Below, in pieces: positions 15,744 through 24,480 of a DNA stretch of 64,000 nt; the first letter of the stretch is position 1; each line of letters begins with the position of its first letter. The notes under the pieces were generated by a model. That model was not told the origin of the DNA. It made no database searches and was given only the letters and a program-made list of their open reading frames with translations. The DNA comes from CAITZA01 sp937915285. GTDB lineage: Bacteria > Desulfobacterota > Desulfomonilia > Desulfomonilales > Desulfomonilaceae. The translations under genes and the position numbers were made by a program. The DNA lies in the NCBI GenBank assembly GCA_036821825.1, contig DAISIV010000012.1, positions 1 to 64,000 of the forward strand. The letters are read 5' to 3'.

Positions 15744-18700
15744 CTATTCGGTGAGGGCTTTGAGCTTGGAGGCGGTGTGCTCTCCGAGGCTATTTTCCAG
15801 CACTGGTGTCACGTTTGGACTCCCTGCGTTTCCGGACAGTCTGAAGAACAGATTAATGGGTGTCTTGGATAACTTAGCGGGCTCAGGGTCTCCTTGTTTA
15901 GTCTCACCGGCGTCAATACCGAACCTCTTGAGTTCCTTATCCAGTCCTATGATCTTAAGCAGTCCCTCATGTTTCTTCACCAATTCCTTTACGGCGGGTA
16001 TCTTTCCGATCTGCTCGGGAGGATTGACCATGACCTTTGCCCCTAGCGATGCGTTGAGAGTCTGGCTTCGAAGATCCATGGAGCCTATTATTCCGGATTT
16101 GAGGTCACCTCCGACCTGTCGAAGGTTATTTGTTTCCGCCTGGCCTGCGGCTATCCGGAAATCCCCGGATATCTGGCTGAATTCAGGCGAGTTTATTGAC
16201 GGGTTATTCAACAGGGTCGCCCCCAGGGCGCCTAAAAGGGCTTGGGACTTGGCCAGATTACCCTTGAAGTTCTGCAGTCGTATGACACCCTTTCCTACAT
16301 GGACCGACAAAGCGCCCTTCATTGTGTTCATGCTATGAAAGTCCTGCAAACGTCCCGAGCACTTGATGGGCGCCTCAACAAAACCTTTTATACGACCATC
16401 AAGGGTCAATTCATCCAGATTCATCCCCTTAACCTTGGTTGAGCCGGAAATGCCATCAAAAGTCAGCATGGACTTTTCGGGCCTGATCTGGACCGAATCC
16501 AGTTGAAACGATCCATGAGGCTCAAAACCGTTCTTCTCGCGTTTCAGAGTGACAAGACCCCTGATCTTGCCGGAGAGGCCATGACCGCTAAGTTCCGGAA
16601 AATAAAGCGATAGTTTCTTAAGGTCGGCTTCTTTCAGATTTATATCCAGATCCGCAGAGTCGCTCTTTTGATCCGATATGGTTCCTGAAGCAAGGATTAA
16701 TAGTCCCGGAAGTGTGATTGAACCGGAGCCCAGTTTTGTGGCCTTCTTGGAGTATGCGCCTGAAAGGTTGATAGATCCATCCACTCCCTGTTTCTTTTTG
16801 AATGATTCCTCAAAAGAGATATCGAGTTGTTTGAGAGGCGCATCCAGATTGAATGAGTATGATCCGCGGGCCTCGTTGATCTTTAAAGCTATTGAGGTTT
16901 GTCCAGCTATTCGCAGTTTATCGCCATTGTCCAACCCGAGCGATTTGACTAGTTGCTGATCGATGTTGGCGTTGATAGTAGCCGAAAGTTTTAGCGGACC
17001 GGGGGTGATCCCAAGGATGTTACCTTTAATTTTTGCGATCGGAGAAGGTCCGTTATGTCGTCTGAGGTCAAGTTCGGCTTCCTTGATATCCAGACCCTGC
17101 GAGTCGTAGTCCAACCTGGATTTGAATGAAATGTTGACGTCTTTCATTACGGACTTGGGACCAGCGGCCGTGACCGTCGTCTCAAAAAAGTCCGCTCCAC
17201 AAGTAGCGTCAACTCCCAGGGCGCCATTTCCTTTCCCGGCCGTTTGAACGGTCACGCCCTTCAGCCACAAAAGACCCTTCTTTCCAGTCGGTTTAGCAAT
17301 ACTCCCGAGGAAATCAAAAGCCGCTGAACTCATGTCGGCCTTCAATTCAAACTGAGCCTTGGCCAAAGGCCCCTTCACAGAGCCAGTAAATGCCACAGGA
17401 CCATTGACGTTAAATCCATTCAATGAGTCTAGGTCAGAGAGAATGTTTGACAGAGATTTTAAGGAACAGGCCACATTCAGATCCAGAACTCTCGAATCCA
17501 GCCATGGCTGTAGAACAATTCCCGACAGGTTTAAAGAACCTGTTTGATCAATAACCTTGAAGTCTTCAATTTCCAGACGTTCAGAGCCGCCAGTCACCAC
17601 AAAATCGATAGATGGGCTCCTTAATGGAATCCAGCGCCAACTCGATTGTTTAATATCCTGAAACTTTAGAGCAGCCTTTGCGGCCCAAACCCCGCCCTGG
17701 TTGCTATTAACGGAGAGCATCCCATCAAAGGTTCCGCCTTCCCAATTCATTGAGGGATTTTTCAGGAATTGTGTGATCAGCGAGACAGGCGTATTGGAGG
17801 CTTCTAAAGTGGTTTCGAATTTTGTCACAGTAGCCAGGTCTGCCGACAGATCAGCTTGGGAAGTCATCTTCAAAAGGGCCGTATCGCTCTTGGTCTGACC
17901 AATTAGACCGGAAAGAGAGACTTTGGCGAAAGACCCGGAATGGTAATCGACGCCAATGGTTGCGCCCTTTATATTGAGCTGATCGAGTGCCGAGGCGTAG
18001 TCCGGGAGGAAGGTTGACGCCATCGCAAGGTCCGCTATGTCAACAGTTGCTTTAAACTGAGCGCTCTGCATTCCATCCAGGCCCGAATTTAGACCGACAG
18101 AACCCTGGACTGCAAATTTTGCGGCGCCATCGTGACCTTTAGTCTGAGCAGCGCCAATCATGTTGACTTTGAAGGTGTTTGGGGCGCCGTCCTGCCTGAG
18201 AGTCATTTCTGAAATTGCAATAGATGTCAGGCCGGGTTTCTCGGAATCATGTCGCCTGTCCACAAGATCAAGCGCAACGTCTCTGGCTTTTACCGAATCA
18301 ATGGACCAAGTCATGGACGGTTGGTGATCCTGTGATCTGGTCTTTTCTTCAATCTGAACCGGATCAGCATGGGACGTGCTGTTCCCGCCGGTGGAATCTG
18401 CTCCTAACGGGCCCTGACTCGTGACTGGCAAAGGCACAAATGGGTAATCCTGAAGGCCGTCGGCATTGAGAGTGACAACTGCCTTCACCCCGCTCATTTC
18501 AATGGCTGAAATCGACAGCATTCCCCTGAACAGGGCCAGGAGGGCGGGTGTCATTTCAATCTTAGAGATCCGGAGGTTTTCCTGACCGGAGTGCCCGAAG
18601 GTGGTAATGTCTGTGGCCACAACTGTGACGGGACCTTTGAGCGAGAGGCCCACTGAAATGGCTCCAATGCCAATCCGGGTGTTCACAGCCTGAGCCAGCT

Positions 18701-18827
18701 TGGTTTCAATTCCATTCTTGACCCATTCGTTGGATGGAAGGAATATCCATAGGAGTCCAGCGCCTAGGACAAGAAAGAGAACGCAAACGCTCAACAACAC
18801 CAATACGATTTTCTTTAGATTAGACAT
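15744..18827 (-). CDS. AsmA-family envelope protein
   Basis: 1027 residues. One N-terminal membrane helix (IVLVLLSVCVLFLVLGAGLL) is followed by a long, beta-rich periplasmic domain, the architecture of AsmA/YhdP-type proteins that are thought to bridge the envelope and help lipid transport to the outer membrane. The segment after the helix (LSLKGPVTVVATDITTFGHS, LRISKIEMTPALLALFRGML) resembles the AsmA N-terminal repeat. The C-terminal third has GVFLD-like strands and the KMNDLRQVGGDLKSGIIGSMD type pattern (here NNLRQVGGDLKSGIIGSMDL). No catalytic motif is seen. It is monocistronic between hydrolase and ligase genes. Confidence 0.85.
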   Translation of the reverse strand: MSNLKKIVLVLLSVCVLFLVLGAGLLWIFLPSNEWVKNGIETKLAQAVNTRIGIGAISVGLSLKGPVTVVATDITTFGHSGQENLRISKIEMTPALLALFRGMLSISAIEMSGVKAVVTLNADGLQDYPFVPLPVTSQGPLGADSTGGNSTSHADPVQIEEKTRSQDHQPSMTWSIDSVKARDVALDLVDRRHDSEKPGLTSIAISEMTLRQDGAPNTFKVNMIGAAQTKGHDGAAKFAVQGSVGLNSGLDGMQSAQFKATVDIADLAMASTFLPDYASALDQLNIKGATIGVDYHSGSFAKVSLSGLIGQTKSDTALLKMTSQADLSADLATVTKFETTLEASNTPVSLITQFLKNPSMNWEGGTFDGMLSVNSNQGGVWAAKAALKFQDIKQSSWRWIPLRSPSIDFVVTGGSERLEIEDFKVIDQTGSLNLSGIVLQPWLDSRVLDLNVACSLKSLSNILSDLDSLNGFNVNGPVAFTGSVKGPLAKAQFELKADMSSAAFDFLGSIAKPTGKKGLLWLKGVTVQTAGKGNGALGVDATCGADFFETTVTAAGPKSVMKDVNISFKSRLDYDSQGLDIKEAELDLRRHNGPSPIAKIKGNILGITPGPLKLSATINANIDQQLVKSLGLDNGDKLRIAGQTSIALKINEARGSYSFNLDAPLKQLDISFEESFKKKQGVDGSINLSGAYSKKATKLGSGSITLPGLLILASGTISDQKSDSADLDINLKEADLKKLSLYFPELSGHGLSGKIRGLVTLKREKNGFEPHGSFQLDSVQIRPEKSMLTFDGISGSTKVKGMNLDELTLDGRIKGFVEAPIKCSGRLQDFHSMNTMKGALSVHVGKGVIRLQNFKGNLAKSQALLGALGATLLNNPSINSPEFSQISGDFRIAAGQAETNNLRQVGGDLKSGIIGSMDLRSQTLNASLGAKVMVNPPEQIGKIPAVKELVKKHEGLLKIIGLDKELKRFGIDAGETKQGDPEPAKLSKTPINLFFRLSGNAGSPNVTPVLENSLGEHTASKLKALTE

Positions 18828-18926
18828 GTTTACTTCTTGAAATGGAAAAAGGGTAACGGGTTGTCCGGTTTTTGTGATTTCATACGAAACGCTGACCGCA
18901 CACGGAACGATGAAGTCTCAACCGAA

Positions 18927-19889
18927 TCATTTTTTCCAGCCGAGAACTTTTATGAACCAGTTATCGAGCATATCCAGGCATTCCTGATTATTACGGAGTC
19001 TATGCTTTCCTCCATGAATTATATCCAGTTCCTTGATTCCAGCCGGAGCTTTAGTGAAAAGTTCATTCGCCGCAGATACCGGTATGAGTTCATCCTCGTC
19101 GCCATGCGCAATCAATAGATGTTTGCCCTTAAAATAGGAAATCCACCTCAATGGTTCAATCTCTTTAAAAGAGTTGATCCAGAGATCTACATTCGGAGGG
19201 AAATCAGGATTCCTGATAAGTCCCCGATCCCGGAAATCCTTCAATATCTCCTGAGGGTCCTTTTGAAAAATCTCAAAAGTCGCCGGTGAGCATACCGACG
19301 CTAAGGCAAAAACATTTGAGTTGTCCGCTGAAACACAAATTGACGTTGCAGCTCCGCCGCTAAATCCCAGTAGAACTATTCTGGTCTGGTCGACGTGTGG
19401 AGTGTTGACAATTTTGTCTATCACGGCCCTCAGATCTCTGGTCCATCCCATCATGTCAAAATCGCCGTCTGATTCACCGCAACCCCTGAAATTGAAGAAT
19501 ACGGCGGCCATTCCCAATCCTGAAAATCTCTCCATCAAGGCCTCGTATCCAGGGTCATCAGCCGGCCGGGCCTCGCCACTGCCCGGTATCCCGTGGCAGA
19601 TAATCAGTGCTGGATACTGCATTGAAGGCCTGGCGGAAGGAAACATGATTTTACCGCGTATCACCAATCCGTCCGAGTGTACGCTGAAAGATTCCATTTT
19701 CCGTTCAGCCTCGGGATCAACACCAAAATTCCCAGGACTCGGTTTGTCAAATCTAAGGGCGTCAAGAAGTTTTCCAAACATCAATCTGATAAGATTAAGT
19801 TCCATTATTTTCTCACTTGATATGTCTAGCGCCGAAAGGGTAAAGTTCCGAACCAAATTCATAATTTTTCTCAGCTTGTTAAATACCAT
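18927..19889 (-). CDS. Alpha/beta hydrolase
   Basis: 320 residues. The core has oxyanion strand ALIICHGIPGSGEARPADDP, the FFNFRGCGESDGDFDMMGW segment, the nucleophile elbow GFSGGA (G-x-S-x-G), a probable acid in HGDEDELIPV and the histidine in GGKHRLRNNQEC, so the catalytic triad is complete. These features match the serine-aminopeptidase/dienelactone hydrolase-like group acting on esters or short peptides; the substrate cannot be told. It begins 137 bases from the divergent exported protein gene at 20028 and ends 99 bases before the asmA gene. Confidence 0.85.
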   Translation of the reverse strand: MVFNKLRKIMNLVRNFTLSALDISSEKIMELNLIRLMFGKLLDALRFDKPSPGNFGVDPEAERKMESFSVHSDGLVIRGKIMFPSARPSMQYPALIICHGIPGSGEARPADDPGYEALMERFSGLGMAAVFFNFRGCGESDGDFDMMGWTRDLRAVIDKIVNTPHVDQTRIVLLGFSGGAATSICVSADNSNVFALASVCSPATFEIFQKDPQEILKDFRDRGLIRNPDFPPNVDLWINSFKEIEPLRWISYFKGKHLLIAHGDEDELIPVSAANELFTKAPAGIKELDIIHGGKHRLRNNQECLDMLDNWFIKVLGWKK

Positions 19890-20027
19890 AAAATGGTTTT
19901 TTATAGAAATCTGCGAATATCCTGGCTCCAGATATCTTTTTTTGGGCCTTGTGAAAACAGTTAAACTAGCTATATTCTCAATGTTATTGTATTAATTGTC
20001 TAGTTTGGCGCGTGGAACGGCGAGAGA

Positions 20028-20435
20028 ATGAATCAGGCTAAAATTTTATGTTATATCGCTGTGATGCTGCTGATTCCATTGGGTTTGGCAAGCAATTCAT
20101 TGTGCGCCCAATCCATGAGGAATGGTCAGGAGGCCTATGAGATTTGCAAACCCGAATTGTCAGGCGCTCAAACCATTGAGATGGGTCACTCGGGAATTTT
20201 CGATTGGAAGTGTGATGAAAACCGCGTCAGAGGGGCCGGTTTTTACATAGTTTTCATTAGGCCTACAGGCACTTATGTGCTCCTCAAGGTTCCAATAGGC
20301 AAGAATTCCTTCGAATTTACTCCGGACGTAGCCGGCGCGTGGCGCTGGATGGTAATCAATACCGACCCGGACCGTTCAAAACCGGACGTCGAATCTGAAC
20401 CAGGACATTTTCAGGTAATCAATATCGAACAATAA
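20028..20435 (+). CDS. Small exported hypothetical protein
   Basis: 135 residues. A signal peptide (KILCYIAVMLLIPLGLASNS, cut near LCAQS) precedes a compact beta-rich domain with two Cys (EICKPEL and DWKCDENR) that could form a disulfide. The later stretch FIRPTGTYVLLKVPIGKNSF and AGAWRWMVINTD looks like an Ig-like sandwich, but I recognise no family. It is probably periplasmic. The gene is alone between the divergent hydrolase and the htrA gene. Confidence 0.65.
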   Translation: MNQAKILCYIAVMLLIPLGLASNSLCAQSMRNGQEAYEICKPELSGAQTIEMGHSGIFDWKCDENRVRGAGFYIVFIRPTGTYVLLKVPIGKNSFEFTPDVAGAWRWMVINTDPDRSKPDVESEPGHFQVINIEQ

Positions 20436-20731
20436 TTGTGGCGCCCAGGACCGATTTGATGTATCAGGATGGACGCTGATCTTGGGGACGCAGCGAAAGG
20501 CTGTCGATTTGTCATGCCTCGATCAGGTTTTCACCATGCAGTCGTCCGATCTGTGTGATTTGGCCGCGTGGACGTGCGCATACAAAAATGGCGCCGTTTT
20601 GGTCTGATTTGAAAAAAATCTGGAAATTTGCTTGGAACTCAAAATAGAAGTGAATGTCATGAATGGAAGGACAGTAATACCCAACTGTGGGCCACTCCAA
20701 AATAACGTATTGATGAAAAGGAGAACATTCA
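20436..20731. other. Leader region of the htrA gene
   Basis: About 300 bases upstream of the protease gene. GGAACTC at 20634-20640 faintly resembles a sigma-E minus-35 box, but the matching minus-10 is unconvincing and I do not call it. AAAAGGAGA at 20716-20724 is the ribosome binding site. I see no other element. Confidence 0.35.
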
Positions 20732-22201
20732 ATGAGATTAGGCCTATTCAAGGCAACCCAAAAATCGTTCCCGGTAATAGCGGCATTATTCTTTTTTATT
20801 CTGTCATTACCAATTGATGCTATTTCAAGCCCACCTGCGCTGTTAAAACAACTTGATGAGTCCTTTGTACAAGTGGCTGAGAAAGTTACCCCAGCGGTTG
20901 TGAACATAAATTCCACCAAGAAGGAGACTTCTAGTGGTGGTGGCGCCGAGATGGATCAATTTTTCAGGAATCACCCATTCAAGGAATTCTTCGGAGATGA
21001 ATTCTTCAAGAAATTCAAGAAGGGACCAGGTGAAGGACGCGGAGAAATGCGGCCGCAGGGCATGGGATCAGGTGTGATTGTGTCTGCTGACGGGCTCATT
21101 CTCACAAATTCACATGTTGTGAAAGACGCTGATGAGATCAAAGTCAATCTTTCTGACAAACGCTCATTCAACGCAAAGGTGATCGGAGCCGACCCTGAGA
21201 GTGACATAGCGTTGATCAAGATAGAGGCGTCCGGCTTGCCAATAGCTGAACTCGGGGATTCCAACAAACTTCGTGTGGGAGAGATAGTTTTTGCCATAGG
21301 TAATCCATTCGGATTGAACCGAACTGTCACATCAGGAATAGTCAGCGCAACGGGCAGGACCAACGTCGGAATCATAGATTATGAGGACTTCATACAGACC
21401 GACGCGGCCATTAACCCTGGTAATTCAGGTGGTCCGCTTGTGGACATAGAAGGTAAGTTCATCGGCATTAACACAGCCATAGCCTCCCGTAGCGGCGGAT
21501 ATCAGGGGATAGGTTTCGCAATTCCTTCGAACTCTGCAAAGCTGATAATGGATGATCTCCAGAAAGGCGGGAAAGTTCGCCGAGGTCTACTCGGAGTAAA
21601 CATTCAGGATATGAATGATTCTCTGGCCAAATCTTTCGGCAGAAAAGATTCGGAAGGCGCCCTGGTTTCGCAGGTCATCGAAGGCAGCCCCGCTGAAAAG
21701 GCCGGGATAAAGTCCGGTGACATAATCCTCAAGTTCAATGGTCAGCCAGTGTCGGGAGCCGCTCAGCTCAAGAACCTCGTTGGACGAGAGAAACCGGGCT
21801 CCGATGCAAAACTGAGCATATTCAGGGATAAAAAAGTATTGGATATGAACCTTAAGATTGCCGAGAGAACTCAAAAAGCAGTAGCCGCTGCGACTCAATC
21901 TCCATCAGGAGATACGTCCAACGAGCTAGGTGTTGAGATCGAAAAGGTTCCTGCGTCCATGGCCGGCAAGCTGGAACTCAAAGAGGGTGAAGGCATTCTG
22001 GTCAAGGACATCAGTCCTGATGGCGCCGGTTCCAAAATCGGCCTGAAGTCCGGTGACGTTATATTGGAAGTTGATGGCAAAGTGGTGAACGATGTAGCCG
22101 CTTTCAACAAAGCTGTAGCCGAAGCCAAAAACAACAAGATAATAAGGCTCAAAGTCCAGAGAAACAACGGCAAGATATTCCTGGCCGGAACTCTCGGTTA
22201 A
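20732..22201 (+). CDS. degP: Do-family periplasmic serine protease (DegP/HtrA)
   Basis: 489 residues. A signal peptide precedes a trypsin-like domain with the complete triad: His128 in TNSHVV, Asp158 in SDIALIK and Ser232 in NPGNSGGPL. Two PDZ domains follow (about 275-365 and 395-480), containing GLLGVNIQDM, GSPAEKAGIKSGDIILKFNG and AGSKIGLKSGDVILEVDG. It degrades or refolds misfolded periplasmic proteins. An Asn/Phe-rich linker (FFRNHPFKEFFGDEFFKKF) near residues 77-95 matches the Q-linker/LA-loop of the DegQ/MucD type. The ATG follows AAGGAGA by seven bases. Single gene with a perfect inverted repeat behind it. Confidence 0.95.
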   Translation: MRLGLFKATQKSFPVIAALFFFILSLPIDAISSPPALLKQLDESFVQVAEKVTPAVVNINSTKKETSSGGGAEMDQFFRNHPFKEFFGDEFFKKFKKGPGEGRGEMRPQGMGSGVIVSADGLILTNSHVVKDADEIKVNLSDKRSFNAKVIGADPESDIALIKIEASGLPIAELGDSNKLRVGEIVFAIGNPFGLNRTVTSGIVSATGRTNVGIIDYEDFIQTDAAINPGNSGGPLVDIEGKFIGINTAIASRSGGYQGIGFAIPSNSAKLIMDDLQKGGKVRRGLLGVNIQDMNDSLAKSFGRKDSEGALVSQVIEGSPAEKAGIKSGDIILKFNGQPVSGAAQLKNLVGREKPGSDAKLSIFRDKKVLDMNLKIAERTQKAVAAATQSPSGDTSNELGVEIEKVPASMAGKLELKEGEGILVKDISPDGAGSKIGLKSGDVILEVDGKVVNDVAAFNKAVAEAKNNKIIRLKVQRNNGKIFLAGTLG

Positions 22202-22208
22202 CCTTGTC

Positions 22209-22240
22209 GATCTTGAACCGCCATATGGCGGTTCAAGATC
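22209..22240. terminator. 32-base perfect palindrome between convergent genes
   Basis: GATCTTGAACCGCC (22209-22222) and its exact reverse complement (22227-22240) flank ATAT, so the whole 32 bases are a perfect palindrome. It lies between the htrA gene and a converging small gene. It should form a very stable hairpin in RNA from either strand. There is no U-run, so a Rho-independent terminator is only partly supported. Confidence 0.55.
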
Positions 22241-22268
22241 AGTCTACCCCTCAAACAATCCATCCTGA

Positions 22269-22637
22269 CTAAAAAAATTCTACTTCCACCTTCATGCCCT
22301 TGGACTCCAATGCTTTTTCAAGAAGCCTGACTGCTGTGAGGAAAAGTGACCTGTGCTCATTGGCGCATCCGCTGCGCTCAGTCTCACCGGGAATCAGGGA
22401 ACTGTCCGTCCTGAATGACCACGAATTGAAATACTCATCGAGAGCATCGGGCCATTTGCCGTTCAATGTCCTTGGCATACCATCTACTATTTTAAGGTTG
22501 ATCTCGGTTTTTACATGAGTTCTGACTATCTTGTTTTCAACCAGAAAGCCAGGTTCATAGCGGCTTGTTGCCAAACGTTTTTCTCCATCAAGTATAGTCG
22601 CAAGAATTGGCATGGCAGCGCATTCAACCTCACTCAC
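22269..22637 (-). CDS. Hypothetical protein
   Basis: 122 residues. No signal peptide, membrane helix or known motif is visible; the middle VKTEINLKIVDGMPRTLNGK is beta-like and the end LTAVRLLEKALESKGMKVEV is helical. I recognise no family. The GTG start (22637) lacks a strong ribosome site; ATG at 22613 is an alternative. Convergent with htrA across the perfect palindrome. Codon use and frame length make a real gene likely but not certain. Confidence 0.5.
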   Translation of the reverse strand: MSEVECAAMPILATILDGEKRLATSRYEPGFLVENKIVRTHVKTEINLKIVDGMPRTLNGKWPDALDEYFNSWSFRTDSSLIPGETERSGCANEHRSLFLTAVRLLEKALESKGMKVEVEFF

Positions 22638-22701
22638 AAATGCGGTACAAATACTCTGTTATTATATAGGTATATTATGAAGCGATTCAGTTTCCATGCA
22701 C

Positions 22702-22730
22702 TTGACAAAATGAAAATATAAGTTTAATGA
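22702..22730 (+). promoter_or_regulatory. Promoter of the structured leader and Cys-rich protein
   Basis: TTGACA (22702-22707), a 17-base spacer and TAATGA (22725-22730). Transcription from about 22737 would give a leader of some 250 bases before the ATG at 22986. Confidence 0.45.
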
Positions 22731-22814
22731 AACCTAATTTTGAATGAGCGCCTGGCATGCGGTTTATTATTGATATACATAAATAACTGAATGCATGGTC
22801 GCCGGAATTGAAGA

Positions 22815-22894
22815 AGACCTGCTAGGTCTATACGAGGCAACTGAGCGACATTGGTTAGAAACCGCTATATTTTTAAATTGCTGGTCGCTGAGTT
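22815..22894 (+). ncRNA. Candidate structured 5' leader RNA
   Basis: AGACCT-GCT-AGGTCT (22815-22829) is one hairpin. AACTGAGCGAC (22839-22849) pairs with GTCGCTGAGTT (22884-22894) with a single mismatch, and inside it GGTT-AGA-AACC (22853-22863) forms a nested hairpin. The set lies within the predicted 5' untranslated region of the small Cys-rich gene. I match it to no known riboswitch. It may be a cis-acting element or a small RNA. Confidence 0.3.
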
Positions 22895-22985
22895 AGTGAG
22901 AAATTTAGCCCCCAAATTCACATGATGTCCTTGTTTTTGTTGGAGGCTTTCTTATTTTAGGTATTGTTGGGAGGTTTTTGTAATC

Positions 22986-23183
22986 ATGGAACCTTGTCCA
23001 GTGCTTGTTAAAGGCAACCGTGAATCAGACAGGCCTTATAGAAAAGTTGACTGCGATCATTATGGAGAGTGTCTAAACACGGCTCTGAAAAGCAGATGGT
23101 CAGATTTCTCTTGCAATGAATGTAGCGCATACTGCCGAACCCGTTTTATTGAGCAAGCTACCGGATCGGATGATTATTGGTAA
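22986..23183 (+). CDS. Small cysteine-rich protein
   Basis: 65 residues. CPVLVKG begins the protein and CDHYGECLNTALKSRWSDFS is followed by CNECSAYC, giving seven Cys with a C-x5-C ... C-x2-C-x3-C spacing that could bind zinc or an iron-sulfur cluster. Short proteins with this kind of DHYGxCL...W..C..C pattern are common in deltaproteobacteria; their function is unknown to me. A GGGAGG ribosome site (22970-22975) precedes the ATG, which supports expression. No neighbour suggests a role. Confidence 0.7.
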   Translation: MEPCPVLVKGNRESDRPYRKVDCDHYGECLNTALKSRWSDFSCNECSAYCRTRFIEQATGSDDYW

Positions 23184-23330
23184 ACGCCCGATTGATCCCT
23201 CATTAACATTTTGATATAATTCTATTCCTTTTGGGCCCGTTGGAACTGTCAGACGTGATTTGGCGCCTGGACGATTTCCGCAACGGGTCTAATATTATTA
23301 ACAGCGCTAAAGGAAGCGCATGGAGGATTT

Positions 23331-24401
23331 ATGGGAACGGCGCCGGCAAAAAGACTTTCCGAAAAGGGCTATGACGAGAACAAACTCGGATTTGGAGACA
23401 TTTTTACAGACCATATGTTGATGATAAGGTATTCGGTGGCTGAGGGTGGCTGGCAGGCTCCGGAAATAAAACCGTTTCAAAATATTGAAATGCACCCTGC
23501 GGGGATGGTTTTGCACTACGGTCAACAGGTTTTCGAGGGTCTAAAGGCTTTCGCTGATCCTGATGGCGACGGGATTTTTCTATTCAGGCCAGACATGAAC
23601 ATTGCCCGTTTCAACAGGTCATGCGTCAGACTCTGCATTCCGACAATCGATCCGAAGCTGTTCATGGATCAGATGACTGAACTGATAAGAAAGGATCGTG
23701 ACTGGATACCTCGAAAAGCCGGAACATCACTTTACATACGCCCGACAGTCATCGCGACTGACCCGCATCTAGGAGTTCGCCCCTCCAAGACTTACCTTTT
23801 CTATATTATTCTGTCTCCTGTGGGGGCCTATTATCCAGAGGGTTTTGAACCGGTGAAGATAATGGTCACCGACAAATATGTCAGGGCGGCCATCGGAGGA
23901 GTAGGCGAGGCCAAGACTGCGGCAAACTACGCCGCGTCACTGCTGGCGGCTGAAGAAGCCCATGCGGCAGGTTTTACCCAGGTCTTGTGGCTCAACGCAG
24001 TTGACAAATCTTCAATTGAAGAAGTCGGAACCATGAATATATTCTTCAAGATAGGTGGAGAGATCGTAACTCCTGCGCTAGGTGGCACAATTCTGCCGGG
24101 GGTTACCCGAGACTCGGTCATCACTCTATGCAAAGACATGGGGATGAAAGTTTCCGAGAGATCCGTCACCATAGATGAAGTGGTGCAGGCGGCCAACAGC
24201 GGCGCGCTCGAAGAGATATTCGGGTCAGGAACAGCGGCGGTAATTTCACCAGTCAGTCACTTCCGGTTCAAAGAAACCGACTACATGGTCGGCAATGGCA
24301 AGACCGGTCCAACTTCCCAGAAACTTTTTGATGAAATCACGGGAATGCAGTTGGGGCGCAGACCGGACAAACATGGTTGGGTTGTCAACATCGGAAAATA
24401 G
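23331..24401 (+). CDS. ilvE: Branched-chain amino acid aminotransferase
   Basis: 356 residues, of the longer (mitochondrial-like) BCAT type. It moves the amino group between leucine, isoleucine or valine and 2-oxoglutarate using PLP. HYGQQVFEGLKAF, FRPDMNIARFNRSCVRLCIP, LYIRPTVIATDPHLGVRPS and GGVGEAKTAANYAASLLAAE are present, the last with the PLP-binding lysine. EEVGTMNIFF, LPGVTRDSVITLCKDMG and EEIFGSGTAAVISPV complete the fold. Monocistronic, with a strong terminator shared with xerD. The ATG follows GGAGG by six bases. Confidence 0.95.
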   Translation: MGTAPAKRLSEKGYDENKLGFGDIFTDHMLMIRYSVAEGGWQAPEIKPFQNIEMHPAGMVLHYGQQVFEGLKAFADPDGDGIFLFRPDMNIARFNRSCVRLCIPTIDPKLFMDQMTELIRKDRDWIPRKAGTSLYIRPTVIATDPHLGVRPSKTYLFYIILSPVGAYYPEGFEPVKIMVTDKYVRAAIGGVGEAKTAANYAASLLAAEEAHAAGFTQVLWLNAVDKSSIEEVGTMNIFFKIGGEIVTPALGGTILPGVTRDSVITLCKDMGMKVSERSVTIDEVVQAANSGALEEIFGSGTAAVISPVSHFRFKETDYMVGNGKTGPTSQKLFDEITGMQLGRRPDKHGWVVNIGK

Positions 24402-24451
24402 TCTGCAGCCTGATTCTCAAGGCTTATAGAGGATTTACCTAAAGACAGTTA

Positions 24452-24480
24452 GGCGCCACACAGTGGCGCCTTTCTTGTTT
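24452..24480 (+). terminator. Rho-independent terminator of ilvE
   Basis: GGCGCCAC (24452-24459), a three-base loop and GTGGCGCC (24463-24470) followed by TTTCTTGTTT. A perfect eight-base-pair GC stem with a U-rich tail 50 bases after the ilvE stop; the stem can also act on the converging xerD transcript. Confidence 0.85.

Larger units (their letters stand above)
22638..22985. other. Intergenic region with promoter and structured leader
   Basis: About 350 bases upstream of the Cys-rich gene. It holds a plausible plus-strand promoter at 22702-22730 and a chain of hairpins at 22815-22894, both listed separately. No open reading frame in it looks coding. Confidence 0.5.

Noticed and set aside
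20634..20660. Possible sigma-E promoter of the HtrA gene
   Set aside because: GGAACTC matches the minus-35 idea but no good minus-10 follows at the right distance, and sigma-E use in this group is uncertain.
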